DNA from: Martinezella hainanensis
Lineage (GTDB): Bacteria; Pseudomonadota; Alphaproteobacteria; Rhizobiales; Rhizobiaceae
NCBI RefSeq assembly: GCF_900094555.1
Contig: NZ_FMAC01000001.1
Location: 372,001 to 436,000 of the forward strand
Direction of reading: 5' to 3'
Length of the DNA: 64,000 bases
The translations under genes were made by a program, and so were the position numbers. Below, piece after piece: positions 1 to 9,449 of the stretch; the stretch's first letter is position 1, and the number at the start of each line of letters is the position of its first letter. The notes beneath the pieces are model-generated. The model did no database searches and was not told the origin of the DNA. It saw nothing but the letters and a program-made list of their open reading frames with translations.

Positions 1-372
1 GTGGAAGTGACGTCGAAAGACTGAAACATGAGCTGATCCGAGACTGGTGGAGAATCCGTGAAACCGAATGGTGCCAGTATGTTAGAGCATGATAGTTGGA
101 AGTGCGACGTGATTTTAGATCATTGAGACGATATGCGAAACAACGACAACATCGCACCATATGAGAGCGCTCGATCCCATCTCTGGCCGTTAACGAATCC
201 GCCCATTTCGTGAGCATCACCTACCGAATATGACAACTTCACGGCACGAAATATGCATATCGCGCATAGCTCCCATGAAACCTCCCCCCTGCCACTCAGA
301 CGAGCGAGTCGTTATATCCGGCGCATCAAACGGGGTTCACGAAGAACCAGCTCAAACTAAGGACTTAAGACA
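1..372. other. No gene recognised at the left edge
   Basis: No coding region can be supported here. A short open frame on the plus strand runs from the window edge to a TGA at 90-92 and could be the last 29 residues of a gene lying mostly outside the window, but nothing in it is recognisable. A 10-bp palindrome ATATGCATAT lies at 251-260. The stretch probably holds the promoter of the transcript that ends at the terminator at 656-681, but I cannot place -35 and -10 boxes with confidence. Confidence 0.4.
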
Positions 373-513
373 ATGCCTATCTCTCGCTCCGCATATGTTA
401 GCCCGGCGCTGGCTGGCGAGCGTCGTACCGTACGCCATTCCGTCGGTTCACTTCGTCAGCTCGAAGTCGAAACCTCCAAGGCAATCGGCGCAAGCCGCGG
501 CGATCGCCGCTAA
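373..513 (+). CDS. Candidate small arginine-rich protein (46 aa), unknown function
   Basis: An ATG at 373 follows a good Shine-Dalgarno sequence AAGGA at 359-363, nine bases upstream, and opens a 46-codon frame ending with TAA at 511-513. The product is basic and rich in Arg and Ser, with no membrane segment or signal peptide, and I do not recognise a family. It lies directly upstream of a string of hairpins with anti-Shine-Dalgarno loops and a terminator, so it may be the 5' part of the same transcript. In Rhodobacter, CcsR-type small RNAs with similar loops are processed from the 3' end of an mRNA encoding a small DUF1127 protein (CcaF1), but this peptide does not show the DUF1127 motif by eye. 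An overlapping 116-codon frame at 230-580 has no comparable ribosome binding site. Confidence 0.35.
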   Translation: MPISRSAYVSPALAGERRTVRHSVGSLRQLEVETSKAIGASRGDRR

Positions 514-541
514 GAAGTTTACGATCTACGCGTTCCAAGTC

Positions 542-681
542 GATCGCAATCCGGTTCTCCTCCTCCCTCTCGGATTATGATCAGAACGCTTAGAGCCCGC
601 TTGAGCACTCCTCCTCCACACGCTCGCGGGCAAGATCGGTGAAAACCGGTCTTAAGGCGGTGCTTCGGCACCGCCTTTTTT
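542..681 (+). ncRNA. Small RNA with two anti-Shine-Dalgarno hairpin loops (cuckoo/alpha-r14-like)
   Basis: Four consecutive hairpins can be drawn. Hairpin 1 pairs GATC 542-545 with 579-582 and AATCCG 548-553 with CGGATT 571-576, and its loop holds CTCCTCCTCCC at 557-567. Hairpin 2 pairs GCCCGC 595-600 with GCGGGC 626-631 and GAGC 603-606 with GCTC 622-625, and its loop holds CTCCTCCTCC at 608-617. Hairpin 3 pairs 632-640 with 645-653 around a GAAA tetraloop, with one T-G wobble. Hairpin 4 is the terminator at 656-681. Such CUCCUCC loops can pair with GGAGG ribosome binding sites. They are known from alphaproteobacterial small RNAs, namely the cuckoo/CcsR group of Rhodobacter and the alpha-r14 family (NfeR1) of Sinorhizobium. 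The 5' end is uncertain; the RNA could be a primary transcript or be processed from a longer one starting before 373. Confidence 0.72.
654..681 (+). terminator. Intrinsic terminator of the small RNA
   Basis: The perfect stem GGCGGTGC (656-663) and GCACCGCC (668-675) closes on a TTCG tetraloop and is followed by six T at 676-681. On the minus strand no T run follows, so it does not serve prmA. Confidence 0.9.
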
Positions 682-715
682 GTTTGCCTAAACCAAATCC
701 GAGGAAGCGACCGGC

Positions 716-1594
716 TCAAGGCCGGTCAAGATGGATTGTGACCCAGCCATTGCGCCAGATCGTGCGTACGTGGCGCAGATTCGCGCCGTTGTAAGCCGCC
801 AAAACCTTCCAGCGCTGCTCGGCAAGGATACCGGAAAGAATCACCGAACCACCCGGCGCCAGATGGGCCACAAGCTGCGGCGCCATCTTGATGAGAGGCC
901 GCGCCAGGATATTGGCGATGATGAGGTCGAACGGCCCATGACGGGAAAAGGCCGTGGAGTGAAATCCCGGAGCCGTCTCAAGCGCAATCCCCGAGGCGAT
1001 GCCGTTGCTGCGGACATTTTCCCGCGCGACACGGACAGCGACCGGATCGATATCGGTTGCCAGAACCGGAATGTTGCGGAGCTTGCGCACCGCGATCGCG
1101 AGCACGCCGCTGCCCGTCCCGAGATCGAGCGCGTTGCGCACGCGGCGGCTCGCAAGAACCTTCTCGATCGTCTCCAGGCAGCCCGCCGTCGTCCCATGAT
1201 GACCGGTGCCGAATGCCTGCCCCGCTTCGATTTCGATGGCGATATCGCTGGGGCCGACCTTGTCGCGATCATGCGAACCGTGCACCAGGAAGCGGCCGGC
1301 GCGCACGGGCTTCAACCCTTCCAGCGACTTGGCGATCCAGTCGATATCGGGAAGCACCTCCTTCTGGATGGCGAGATCTGCAAAGGCAGGCTTCAGCAGT
1401 GCTTCGAAACGACCGCGGACCTCTTCCTCATCCGCGGTATACAGATAGATCGACGCTTCCCAGATATCGTTCTTCTCGTCGATTTCCGTCGTTGCGATCG
1501 GCAATTCTTCGTCTTCGAATACCGGCGTCATCAGGTCCATAACCTGTTCGGCCTTTTTCTCGGTCGTCGTTACATAAAGGCGGATTTCACTCAA
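716..1594 (-). CDS. prmA: Ribosomal protein L11 methyltransferase PrmA
   Basis: A 292-residue cytosolic SAM-dependent methyltransferase that trimethylates ribosomal protein L11. The N-terminal half is the L11-recognition domain; the catalytic domain carries GQAFGTGHH near residue 125 and the SAM motif I ALDLGTGSG near residue 155, followed by LATDIDP and the NILARPL block typical of PrmA. Length and motifs fit the family. It starts 20 bases after the stop of the FAD monooxygenase gene, which itself follows the SCO gene closely, so the three may be co-transcribed. A GACCGGC/GCCGGTC inverted repeat (709-727) surrounds the stop codon without a T run. Confidence 0.96.
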   Translation of the reverse strand: MSEIRLYVTTTEKKAEQVMDLMTPVFEDEELPIATTEIDEKNDIWEASIYLYTADEEEVRGRFEALLKPAFADLAIQKEVLPDIDWIAKSLEGLKPVRAGRFLVHGSHDRDKVGPSDIAIEIEAGQAFGTGHHGTTAGCLETIEKVLASRRVRNALDLGTGSGVLAIAVRKLRNIPVLATDIDPVAVRVARENVRSNGIASGIALETAPGFHSTAFSRHGPFDLIIANILARPLIKMAPQLVAHLAPGGSVILSGILAEQRWKVLAAYNGANLRHVRTIWRNGWVTIHLDRP

Positions 1595-1614
1595 CTCGTC
1601 GCTCTTTCTCGTTC

Positions 1615-2763
1615 CTATTCGGCCCAGTCGATCCAGGGTGGCCTTGGCGTATCATAGCCGGCAACGCTTCGAAGCAATGTCCGACGAGCCGGGCCGAAGC
1701 GCAAGAACAGCGGCGCAAACAGATTGCGCGCGGCGATCGCCAGCGGATTTTCCATGGTCACCAGTCGCGTCAGGCTATAGGTCTGCTTCAATACCTGCTT
1801 CACGGCAGGAATTCTCAAGGCCGAATACTCCTGTTCGCGACCTTCCGCAATGAGCCACGCAAGCCAGCAGGCGTCTTCGATACCGAGGTTCATGCCGCGC
1901 GCGCCGGCCGGCGAATGAATATGCGCTGCATCGCCGGCAAGAAAGACGTTGCCCTTGGCCATCGGCTCGACATGCCGGAAGTGAATGCGGAACTGCGAGG
2001 CCCAGGTTCTTTCCGCAACGGCCGACGGATGAGCGATGCGGCGTTCGAAATCTTCGAGCGTCGAAATATAGCGGATGATGTCGGCCGATACGGGCAAGCG
2101 CGCGACCATGCCGGGATCGAAGATCGAGACTTCGCCAAAACGGGTATCGACCGGACCGGCATAACGGAAATCGGCAAGATAGAAGGACGCCTCCAACGCC
2201 TCGCCCGGAAAGCCGGCGCCGAGCGCTTTGCGCACGACGGAATGGGCTCCATCCGCACCGATTAATATATCCGGCCGCACGGTTTCCGATGTGCCGTCAG
2301 CCCGGCGAAGTGTCACTTCCGGCCTCTGAAAGTCCGATATGGCCTCCGCCATCACCGCGGTCCGCCATTCGGGCTCGATACCATAGGACGACAGCGCCTC
2401 CAGCAACAGGCGCTCGGTTTGCCCCTGCGACAGGGCTCGAATAGCACTGAAGCGGCCCTGCAGCTGGCGGGTATCGAGCTGGATCAGGACTTTCTCGGCC
2501 GAACGGACACGAAACTGCTCGATCGGCTGGGCAGCGACGATGATGCGCTCCGCGACGCCAGAAGGAGACAACAGCGTCAGCGTGCGCGCATTGACCCCGA
2601 GCGCCCGACTTTCCTCCAGCGGCGTCGGACCAGTGCCATCATCGACAATCCGCGGCGAGAAGCCGCGACGGGCAAGCTCCAGAGCGGCAGTAAGACCAAC
2701 CGGCCCAGCCCCTACGATCAGGATCGATCTTGATTTTCCCTCTCCGCCAATCCCCTCGCCCAT
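1615..2763 (-). CDS. FAD-dependent monooxygenase (UbiH/PheA-type aromatic hydroxylase fold)
   Basis: A 382-residue flavoprotein. It has an N-terminal Rossmann dinucleotide motif GAGPVG near residue 18, the DG-type motif ILIGADGAHSVVR near residue 165, and the FAD-ribityl motif GNVFLAGDAAHIHSP near residue 270, in the order seen in class A flavin monooxygenases. Such enzymes hydroxylate aromatic or polyketide-like substrates with NAD(P)H and oxygen. The substrate here cannot be told, and it has no ubiquinone-gene neighbours. The ATG at 2763 is preceded by GGGATAGGG; the gene lies 7 bases behind the SCO gene and 20 bases ahead of prmA, suggesting one operon. Confidence 0.85.
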   Translation of the reverse strand: MGEGIGGEGKSRSILIVGAGPVGLTAALELARRGFSPRIVDDGTGPTPLEESRALGVNARTLTLLSPSGVAERIIVAAQPIEQFRVRSAEKVLIQLDTRQLQGRFSAIRALSQGQTERLLLEALSSYGIEPEWRTAVMAEAISDFQRPEVTLRRADGTSETVRPDILIGADGAHSVVRKALGAGFPGEALEASFYLADFRYAGPVDTRFGEVSIFDPGMVARLPVSADIIRYISTLEDFERRIAHPSAVAERTWASQFRIHFRHVEPMAKGNVFLAGDAAHIHSPAGARGMNLGIEDACWLAWLIAEGREQEYSALRIPAVKQVLKQTYSLTRLVTMENPLAIAARNLFAPLFLRFGPARRTLLRSVAGYDTPRPPWIDWAE

Positions 2764-2770
2764 GCAGGCC

Positions 2771-3382
2771 CTATCCCTTCTTGACCAGGTTCTCCAATTT
2801 CTTCACCGCCACGTCCGGGTCCTCTTCATAGGCGATGGTACCGGCAAAGCGGCCCTGCGAATCCAGCAGGAAGACGGAAGCGGTGTGATCCATGGTGTAG
2901 TCACCATTCGGTTGCTTGTCGTCGGCCGGCACCTTCTTGGCATAGACACGGAATCCCTTGACCATATCCATCACCTTGGCGGGATCGCCGGAAATTCCGG
3001 TGATGCGCTTGGAAACGTTAGAGACGTATTGGTCCATGATGGCAGGCGTATCGCGCTCAGGGTCGACGGTCACGAAATAGGCATTGAGCTTGCTACCATC
3101 AGGATCGACCTTCTGCAGCCAGGCGTTCAGCTCGAACAGCGTCGTCGGGCAGACATCGGGGCAATGCGTATAGCCGAAGAAAACGGCCGACGGCTTGCCG
3201 CGGAACGCCTGATCGCTGATCGGCTGGCCGCTCTGGGAAACGAGCGTAAAGGGCACGCCATAAGGCCCGGACGCGGCTACCTCAGGTGACTTGCCGCCAC
3301 CAAAGCTAAACCAGCCCAATAGTCCGGCCACGATCAACACGGCCACCCAAACTGCAATCCGCACGCTTCTCATGTCTGCCAT
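2771..3382 (-). CDS. SCO1/SenC/PrrC family copper-binding protein
   Basis: A 203-residue membrane-anchored thioredoxin-fold protein that acts in the periplasm in copper delivery to the CuA centre of cytochrome oxidase, or as a thiol-disulfide reductase. One hydrophobic segment (about residues 8-27) is an uncleaved anchor. The copper ligands are visible as GYTHCPDVCP (CxxxC near residues 75-79) and the distal His in YTMDHTASVF. FVTVDPERDTP is the usual SCO signature. It appears to be the first gene of a three-gene unit with the FAD monooxygenase and prmA; there are no oxidase genes nearby. Confidence 0.93.
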   Translation of the reverse strand: MADMRSVRIAVWVAVLIVAGLLGWFSFGGGKSPEVAASGPYGVPFTLVSQSGQPISDQAFRGKPSAVFFGYTHCPDVCPTTLFELNAWLQKVDPDGSKLNAYFVTVDPERDTPAIMDQYVSNVSKRITGISGDPAKVMDMVKGFRVYAKKVPADDKQPNGDYTMDHTASVFLLDSQGRFAGTIAYEEDPDVAVKKLENLVKKG

Positions 3383-3823
3383 TCCTCACCAACCCCCGGC
3401 AACCGCGCCCAGATGCGCACGGCCAACTCACCTGCCGATGTAACGGCTCGAAGTGGAGGACGCAATTCAAGAAGATGTTCAGAAGAGGCCGAAATCGTCG
3501 CAGGGTGGAAATGGAGATCTTTCAAGCCCCGTTCGGTCCGCTTTCCCGCTCTTCTCGGTCCGGTAAGGCGAAATCTGCATTCATGTTAAACCAATCCTAA
3601 CCAGTCCGCGCCAACATCTGCGTCAAAGGTCGAACTCGACTTCGCCCGCCGCCCGAAAGCGCGGCAAACCTCTTTATCCCAGAAGGGCATGACGCCCGCC
3701 GGAACGCCAGGCGTATTTTTTGCCAAAGCACCGGACGCTGCCGCTGCCCAAGCCGCTCCAGCCGATCTCTCTTTTCAATCGCGAGCGTCGCTTGCGGCGA
3801 TGCCAAACGGGAAGTTCTCGAAC
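3383..3823. other. Intergenic region between the divergent SCO and cheW-like genes
   Basis: About 440 bases without a convincing gene. The last 135 bases can be read in frame with the cheW-like gene from an ATG at 3689, but the Ala/Pro-rich extension lacks a ribosome binding site and CheW proteins normally start near 3824. A CtrA-like site TTAA-N7-CTAA lies at 3586-3600, in the presumed promoter area of the cheW-like gene. Confidence 0.5.
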
Positions 3824-4288
3824 ATGACGAACGCCATCAAGCAATCGGGCACCTATCTGGAAATCGTCTCTTTTCACCTTGGCGATCAGGAATTCTGCAT
3901 CGACATCATGGCTATCCGCGAAATCCGCGGCTGGGCGCCAGTGACGCCGATGCCGCACACGCCGCCTTACGTCCTCGGTCTCATCAACCTGCGCGGCGCG
4001 GTCATCCCGGTCATCGATATGGCCTGCCGTCTCGGCATGAAGATGACGGAACCTTCGGAGCGCTCGGCGATCATCGTCACGGATATTGCCGGCAAGCTGG
4101 TCGGTCTGCTGGTCGAACAGGTGTCGGATATGATGTCGATCAAGAGCGAAGATCTCCAGCCGGCTCCGGAAATCATCCCCGAGGCACAGCGCGCCTTCTG
4201 CCGCGGCATCGTGGCGCTGGAAAAGACCATGGTCTGCTTCCTCAACCTCGATACGGTCATTGCGGATCAGTTGGCGCAGGCAGCCTGA
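3824..4288 (+). CDS. CheW-like chemotaxis coupling protein, outside a che operon
   Basis: A 154-residue CheW-domain protein. CheW couples methyl-accepting chemoreceptors to the CheA kinase at the inner face of the membrane. The domain runs almost end to end, from YLEIVSFHLGDQEFCIDI, through VLGLINLRGAVIPVIDM (the receptor/CheA interface strand), to GIVALEKTMVCFLNLD. The start at 3824 gives the usual CheW length; an in-frame ATG at 3689 would add 45 low-complexity residues and is less likely. No cheA, cheY or receptor gene adjoins it, so it is an orphan that could serve a chemoreceptor or kinase encoded elsewhere. A terminator follows at 4317-4354. Confidence 0.88.
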   Translation: MTNAIKQSGTYLEIVSFHLGDQEFCIDIMAIREIRGWAPVTPMPHTPPYVLGLINLRGAVIPVIDMACRLGMKMTEPSERSAIIVTDIAGKLVGLLVEQVSDMMSIKSEDLQPAPEIIPEAQRAFCRGIVALEKTMVCFLNLDTVIADQLAQAA

Positions 4289-4316
4289 TTTCAATAAGTT
4301 AGCTCATCAAAAAGAA

Positions 4317-4354
4317 GATCGCCCTGAAGCCAAGCTCCAGGGCGATCGCTTTTT
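4317..4354 (+). terminator. Intrinsic terminator after the cheW-like gene
   Basis: GATCGCCCTG (4317-4326) pairs perfectly with CAGGGCGATC (4338-4347) and is followed by GCTTTTT. It lies 29 bases after the cheW-like stop codon. Confidence 0.9.
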
Positions 4355-4558
4355 ATGTAACCGGTTTTGGCAGGGGTGTAGCCAACGACACGGTCTTGCA
4401 GGCCGTGAACAGGGGCGAGAGTCGCCTCGCTGTTCGCCTTCGAAATTGCATCAAAAAGGTGCAAACCGAAAGCAACTAGAAGGAATTCGACAACCCAAGA
4501 GTATGACTTTTTTTGGTATTATCTTTCTACGAGTTATTTTAGAGGTAAAGAAATACCG

Positions 4559-5053
4559 TCAATTCGGCTTGCCATTCTTCCACGTAACCTGCTGGCCGAA
4601 CAAGGGGATTGTCGAAATGGCCATCTTGGCGGAACCATCCGTCAACTGCCGCGAATGGATGAGATAGACCAGCGTATCGTTCTTCTTGTCATAGATACGG
4701 GTGACGACCAGCTTCTTCCAGATGAGCGACAACCCGGCGCGAAACACCTCTTCACCGCTCTCGGACAGATTGATATTGCCGATCTCGATTGGGCCAGTCT
4801 GACGGCAGGCGATGGAATTGTTGGAAGGATCTTCGAACCAGTTGCCCTTGCGCAGCCGGTCGATCACGCTGCGGTCGAAATAGGTCACATGGCACGTGAC
4901 GCCCGTGACCTCGGGATCCGGCACGGCATCGATCAGAATATCATTGCCCGTCCAGTCCACACCGACCTTGCCGACAACTTCGGCGGAAGCGGAAACGGGC
5001 GCCAGAGCCAGAAAAGACGCGGCAACGGCGGCAAAGAATTTGGGTGAACGCAT
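4559..5053 (-). CDS. creA: CreA family periplasmic protein
   Basis: A 164-residue exported protein with a clear signal peptide (cleavage expected after ASA, near residue 24). The mature part matches E. coli CreA in order: GVTCHVTYFDRS, EDPSNNSIACRQTGPI, KLVVTRIYDKKNDTLVYLIHS, and a C-terminal SAKMAISTIPL. CreA proteins have no established molecular function. The gene stands alone, convergent with the cheW-like gene. The name rests on the conserved blocks; the function remains open. Confidence 0.88.
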   Translation of the reverse strand: MRSPKFFAAVAASFLALAPVSASAEVVGKVGVDWTGNDILIDAVPDPEVTGVTCHVTYFDRSVIDRLRKGNWFEDPSNNSIACRQTGPIEIGNINLSESGEEVFRAGLSLIWKKLVVTRIYDKKNDTLVYLIHSRQLTDGSAKMAISTIPLFGQQVTWKNGKPN

Positions 5054-5242
5054 CGATCATCCTCCAACAACAGCCGCCGGGAGCAAGAGCGGCTTGGCTA
5101 AGGTAAGATGGCCCATGAGCGATGCAAGGTGGGACGGCTTATATCCGCGCAGCAACGCCTTACGATCGATACGCGGCAATCTGCACGGTGGACGCCGCCG
5201 CCAAAGCAACGACGTCCGAACACACTCAGGTAACGCATCATC

Positions 5243-5686
5243 TCATTTCTGGCTGATTGCGACCGTTCCGGTTTCCAGCAGCGATTTGAGGTTGGACAGG
5301 ATCTTCGGCCAACCGCCGGAAACCGCCTCGATGAACTTGGAGTTTTCGACCTCGATCGTATGGGTGACGGTCAACTTCACGACGCCATCCGCCGGCTCCA
5401 GCTCCATCACGCAACGTGACCAGCCTTCGGCCTTTAGTTCGGAGCGCCACTCGTTGCGCCATTTGATGGCGAGCCGTCGCGGCGGGTCGAACTCGGCGAT
5501 CTCCCCCATATCGGCGACACGGCCATCCGGAAAGAGCATTCTCCAAGGCGAGCCGATCTCCCAATCCGTGTCATGCACCATGTCGAACCAATATTGCCTG
5601 ATGAATTCCGGCGTGGTCAGTGCCGACCAGAGCTTTTCCGGCGTGGTGCGGATGAAGGTGACGTAGACGAATTTGCTTCCGGTCAT
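5243..5686 (-). CDS. SRPBCC/AHSA1-domain protein
   Basis: A 147-residue START-like (SRPBCC, Aha1 C-terminal type) protein expected to form a hydrophobic ligand cavity; the ligand is unknown. Typical elements are VYVTFIRTTPEKLWSALT at the N terminus, FIRQYWF, and the C-terminal helix SGGWPKILSNLKSLLETG. The ATG at 5686 has a strong ribosome binding site (AAGGAG at 5694-5699). An upstream ATG at 5728 overlaps the stop of the arsR gene (ATGA) and would add 14 residues, so translational coupling is also possible. Pairs of an ArsR repressor and an AHSA1-domain protein are common, and the pair is probably regulated by the operator at 6061-6103. Confidence 0.88.
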   Translation of the reverse strand: MTGSKFVYVTFIRTTPEKLWSALTTPEFIRQYWFDMVHDTDWEIGSPWRMLFPDGRVADMGEIAEFDPPRRLAIKWRNEWRSELKAEGWSRCVMELEPADGVVKLTVTHTIEVENSKFIEAVSGGWPKILSNLKSLLETGTVAISQK

Positions 5687-5724
5687 GTCATTTCTCCTTG
5701 CTTGAATTTTCTTGGTGATCGAGG

Positions 5725-6048
5725 TCATTGCTCGCCCTCGTCTTCCAGCGCCTTCTTCAAGGCAGAGAGCGCGCTCAAGTGCTGTCGTTCGAACTTGTTG
5801 ATCCAGCGTTCGGCAATACCGTTGATCGGGACTGCGTTGATAAAATGCAGCTTCTCGCGCCCATGCTTCTCCGAAGAGATCAAATTAGCCTCCTCCAGAA
5901 TGACAAGGTGCTTGGCGACCGCCTGGCGGCTCATATCCAGATCCTCGCAGAGCGCATTCAAGGTCTGCCCGTTCTGCTCATGGAGCCTGTCGAGCAATTG
6001 TCGCCGGCTGGCATCCGCCAGCGCCTTGAAGACTGCATCATCATTCAC
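5725..6048 (-). CDS. ArsR-family winged-helix repressor
   Basis: A 107-residue DNA-binding protein. It has VFKALADASRRQLLDRL at the N terminus, the recognition-helix region CEDLDMSRQAVAKHLVILEEANLI, and the beta wing SSEKHGREKLHFIN. No metal-binding cysteine pair is visible. The GTG at 6048 is chosen because the in-frame TTG at 6090 lies between the -35 and -10 boxes of the promoter, upstream of the expected transcription start. It forms an operon with the SRPBCC gene and probably represses its own promoter, whose spacer is a palindrome. Confidence 0.88.
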   Translation of the reverse strand: MNDDAVFKALADASRRQLLDRLHEQNGQTLNALCEDLDMSRQAVAKHLVILEEANLISSEKHGREKLHFINAVPINGIAERWINKFERQHLSALSALKKALEDEGEQ

Positions 6049-6060
6049 TGATATGAAACC

Positions 6061-6109
6061 ATTTGGTTGCCTTTTCTTACTTATAGGCAACCAAATAGTT
6101 GCCTGTCAA
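6061..6109 (-). promoter_or_regulatory. Promoter of arsR-SRPBCC with palindromic operator
   Basis: Read on the minus strand: a perfect -35 TTGACA (6104-6109), an 18-bp spacer GGCAACTATTTGGTTGCC (6086-6103) that is itself the palindrome GGCAAC-N6-GTTGCC, and a -10 TATAAG (6080-6085). A third half site just downstream makes an 11-bp perfect inverted repeat ATTTGGTTGCC/GGCAACCAAAT (6061-6071 and 6086-6096, 14-bp spacing). The layout is that of a self-repressed promoter. Confidence 0.8.
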
Positions 6110-6314
6110 GCCATACGTAAGACGAGGCAATTCCGTTCCGCTTCGGTGACACGGCGATCAAGAATTCGTGCAACGAACGATTGACAACCTTCAGATCGCA
6201 TCAGATCATCCGCCCATGATCGCAAACCGCGCCAAAGTGATGCACCTTCACACCATCTCTCCCCCTGCAGGGCGAGTGGAAGCTGTGTTGCGCTGAGCTG
6301 ACTGCGATCCATCT

Positions 6315-6377
6315 CAACCCTGCCGAGGCGAGCAGGGTTGAAGTTTCCTTGCTCTCCTCATGAATATCAAGGAGAGC
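6315..6377 (+). promoter_or_regulatory. 5' leader hairpins, the second covering the GNAT gene ribosome binding site
   Basis: Hairpin A pairs CAACCCTGC (6315-6323) with GCAGGGTTG (6332-6340). Hairpin B pairs GCTCTCCT (6351-6358) with AGGAGAGC (6370-6377), which contains the GGAG ribosome binding site of the GNAT gene starting at 6380. The leader could therefore gate translation, as in RNA thermometers or riboswitches; no known class is recognised. Confidence 0.5.
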
Positions 6378-6379
6378 CC

Positions 6380-6916
6380 ATGTCTTTCGAAGAGCAAGAA
6401 CCCGCCAAACGACGATCAGGCAAAATCGGCGCAGTCGAGATTCGTGCCTCGCGCCCGTCCGACGCAGAAGGGATCGCGGCAATCGCTAATCTCCCCGGCT
6501 TCCGCGCCGGTACGCTTCGCCTGCCCTTTCAAAGCGTCGAGGAAACACGGCAATGGTTGGAGAAGTCGTCGCCCAACTCGACCGGCCTTGTCGCCGTGCT
6601 TGACGGGCAGATCGTCGGCAATGCAGGCATGAACCGACTTATCGGCCGGCGGATTCATAGCGCCAACATCGGCATGGGCGTGCATGACGATTTTACTGGC
6701 TGCGGCATCGGCTCCGCGCTGTTAGGCGCCCTTGTCGACACCGCCGACAACTGGCTGGCGATCAAGCGACTGGAACTGACCGTCTATGTCGACAATGCGC
6801 GGGCGATCGCCCTCTACGAAAAATTCGGGTTCGAAACCGAGGGGCGTCTGCGCGCTTTCGGTTTCCGCAACGGCAAATACGTCGATGCATTCACGATGGC
6901 GCGCCTGAAATTCTGA
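6380..6916 (+). CDS. GNAT family N-acetyltransferase
   Basis: A 178-residue GCN5-related acetyltransferase. Motif A for acetyl-CoA is MGVHDDFTGCGIGSALLGALVDTA (a Q/RxxGxG/A variant with GCGIGSALL), followed by ELTVYVDNARAIALYEKFGFETEGRLRAF, the motif B typical of RimI/SpeG-like enzymes. Acceptor substrate unknown. The ATG at 6380 follows AAGGAG (6369-6374); an in-frame start at 6338 would place its first codons inside the leader hairpins and is less likely. A stable GC-rich hairpin separates it from convergent ligA. Confidence 0.9.
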   Translation: MSFEEQEPAKRRSGKIGAVEIRASRPSDAEGIAAIANLPGFRAGTLRLPFQSVEETRQWLEKSSPNSTGLVAVLDGQIVGNAGMNRLIGRRIHSANIGMGVHDDFTGCGIGSALLGALVDTADNWLAIKRLELTVYVDNARAIALYEKFGFETEGRLRAFGFRNGKYVDAFTMARLKF

Positions 6917-6926
6917 ACAATGGAGA

Positions 6927-6951
6927 GGCGGCGGATTGTGTTTCCGCCGCC
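6927..6951. terminator. GC-rich hairpin between convergent GNAT gene and ligA
   Basis: GGCGGCGG (6927-6934) pairs with CCGCCGCC (6944-6951). No T run on either side, so termination is plausible from position but not proven. Confidence 0.45.
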
Positions 6952-6956
6952 TGTCA

Positions 6957-9197
<2,241 letters not shown>

Positions 9198-9449
9198 GAA
9201 AAATCCGCCGTTCAATCGCCGACCAACAATGGTGACGGTAGAGTTCACGACAACTTTACGCCATGATTGATCGTCCTTGGTGTTACAGATGCGGGAAATA
9301 TCGGCGTTCAGACAGCCTTAGTGGAGTTCTCCATCCAATTCCTGAGACTGGGGCTCTTCCGTGTCTATCGCAGGGGATTTAAGGTAGGCTATTATGAGAA
9401 CCAGATCTCTGGAAATGATTGGATCATCAGCGGAAATTCGACATCACGC

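Noticed and set aside
230..580. 116-codon plus-strand frame at the left edge
   Set aside because: No ribosome binding site, low-complexity sequence without recognisable motifs, and it runs into the first anti-SD hairpin. The overlapping 46-codon frame at 373 has the better start.
6106..6312. 68-codon minus-strand frame between arsR and the GNAT gene
   Set aside because: No ribosome binding site, no motif, and it overlaps the -35 region of the arsR promoter.
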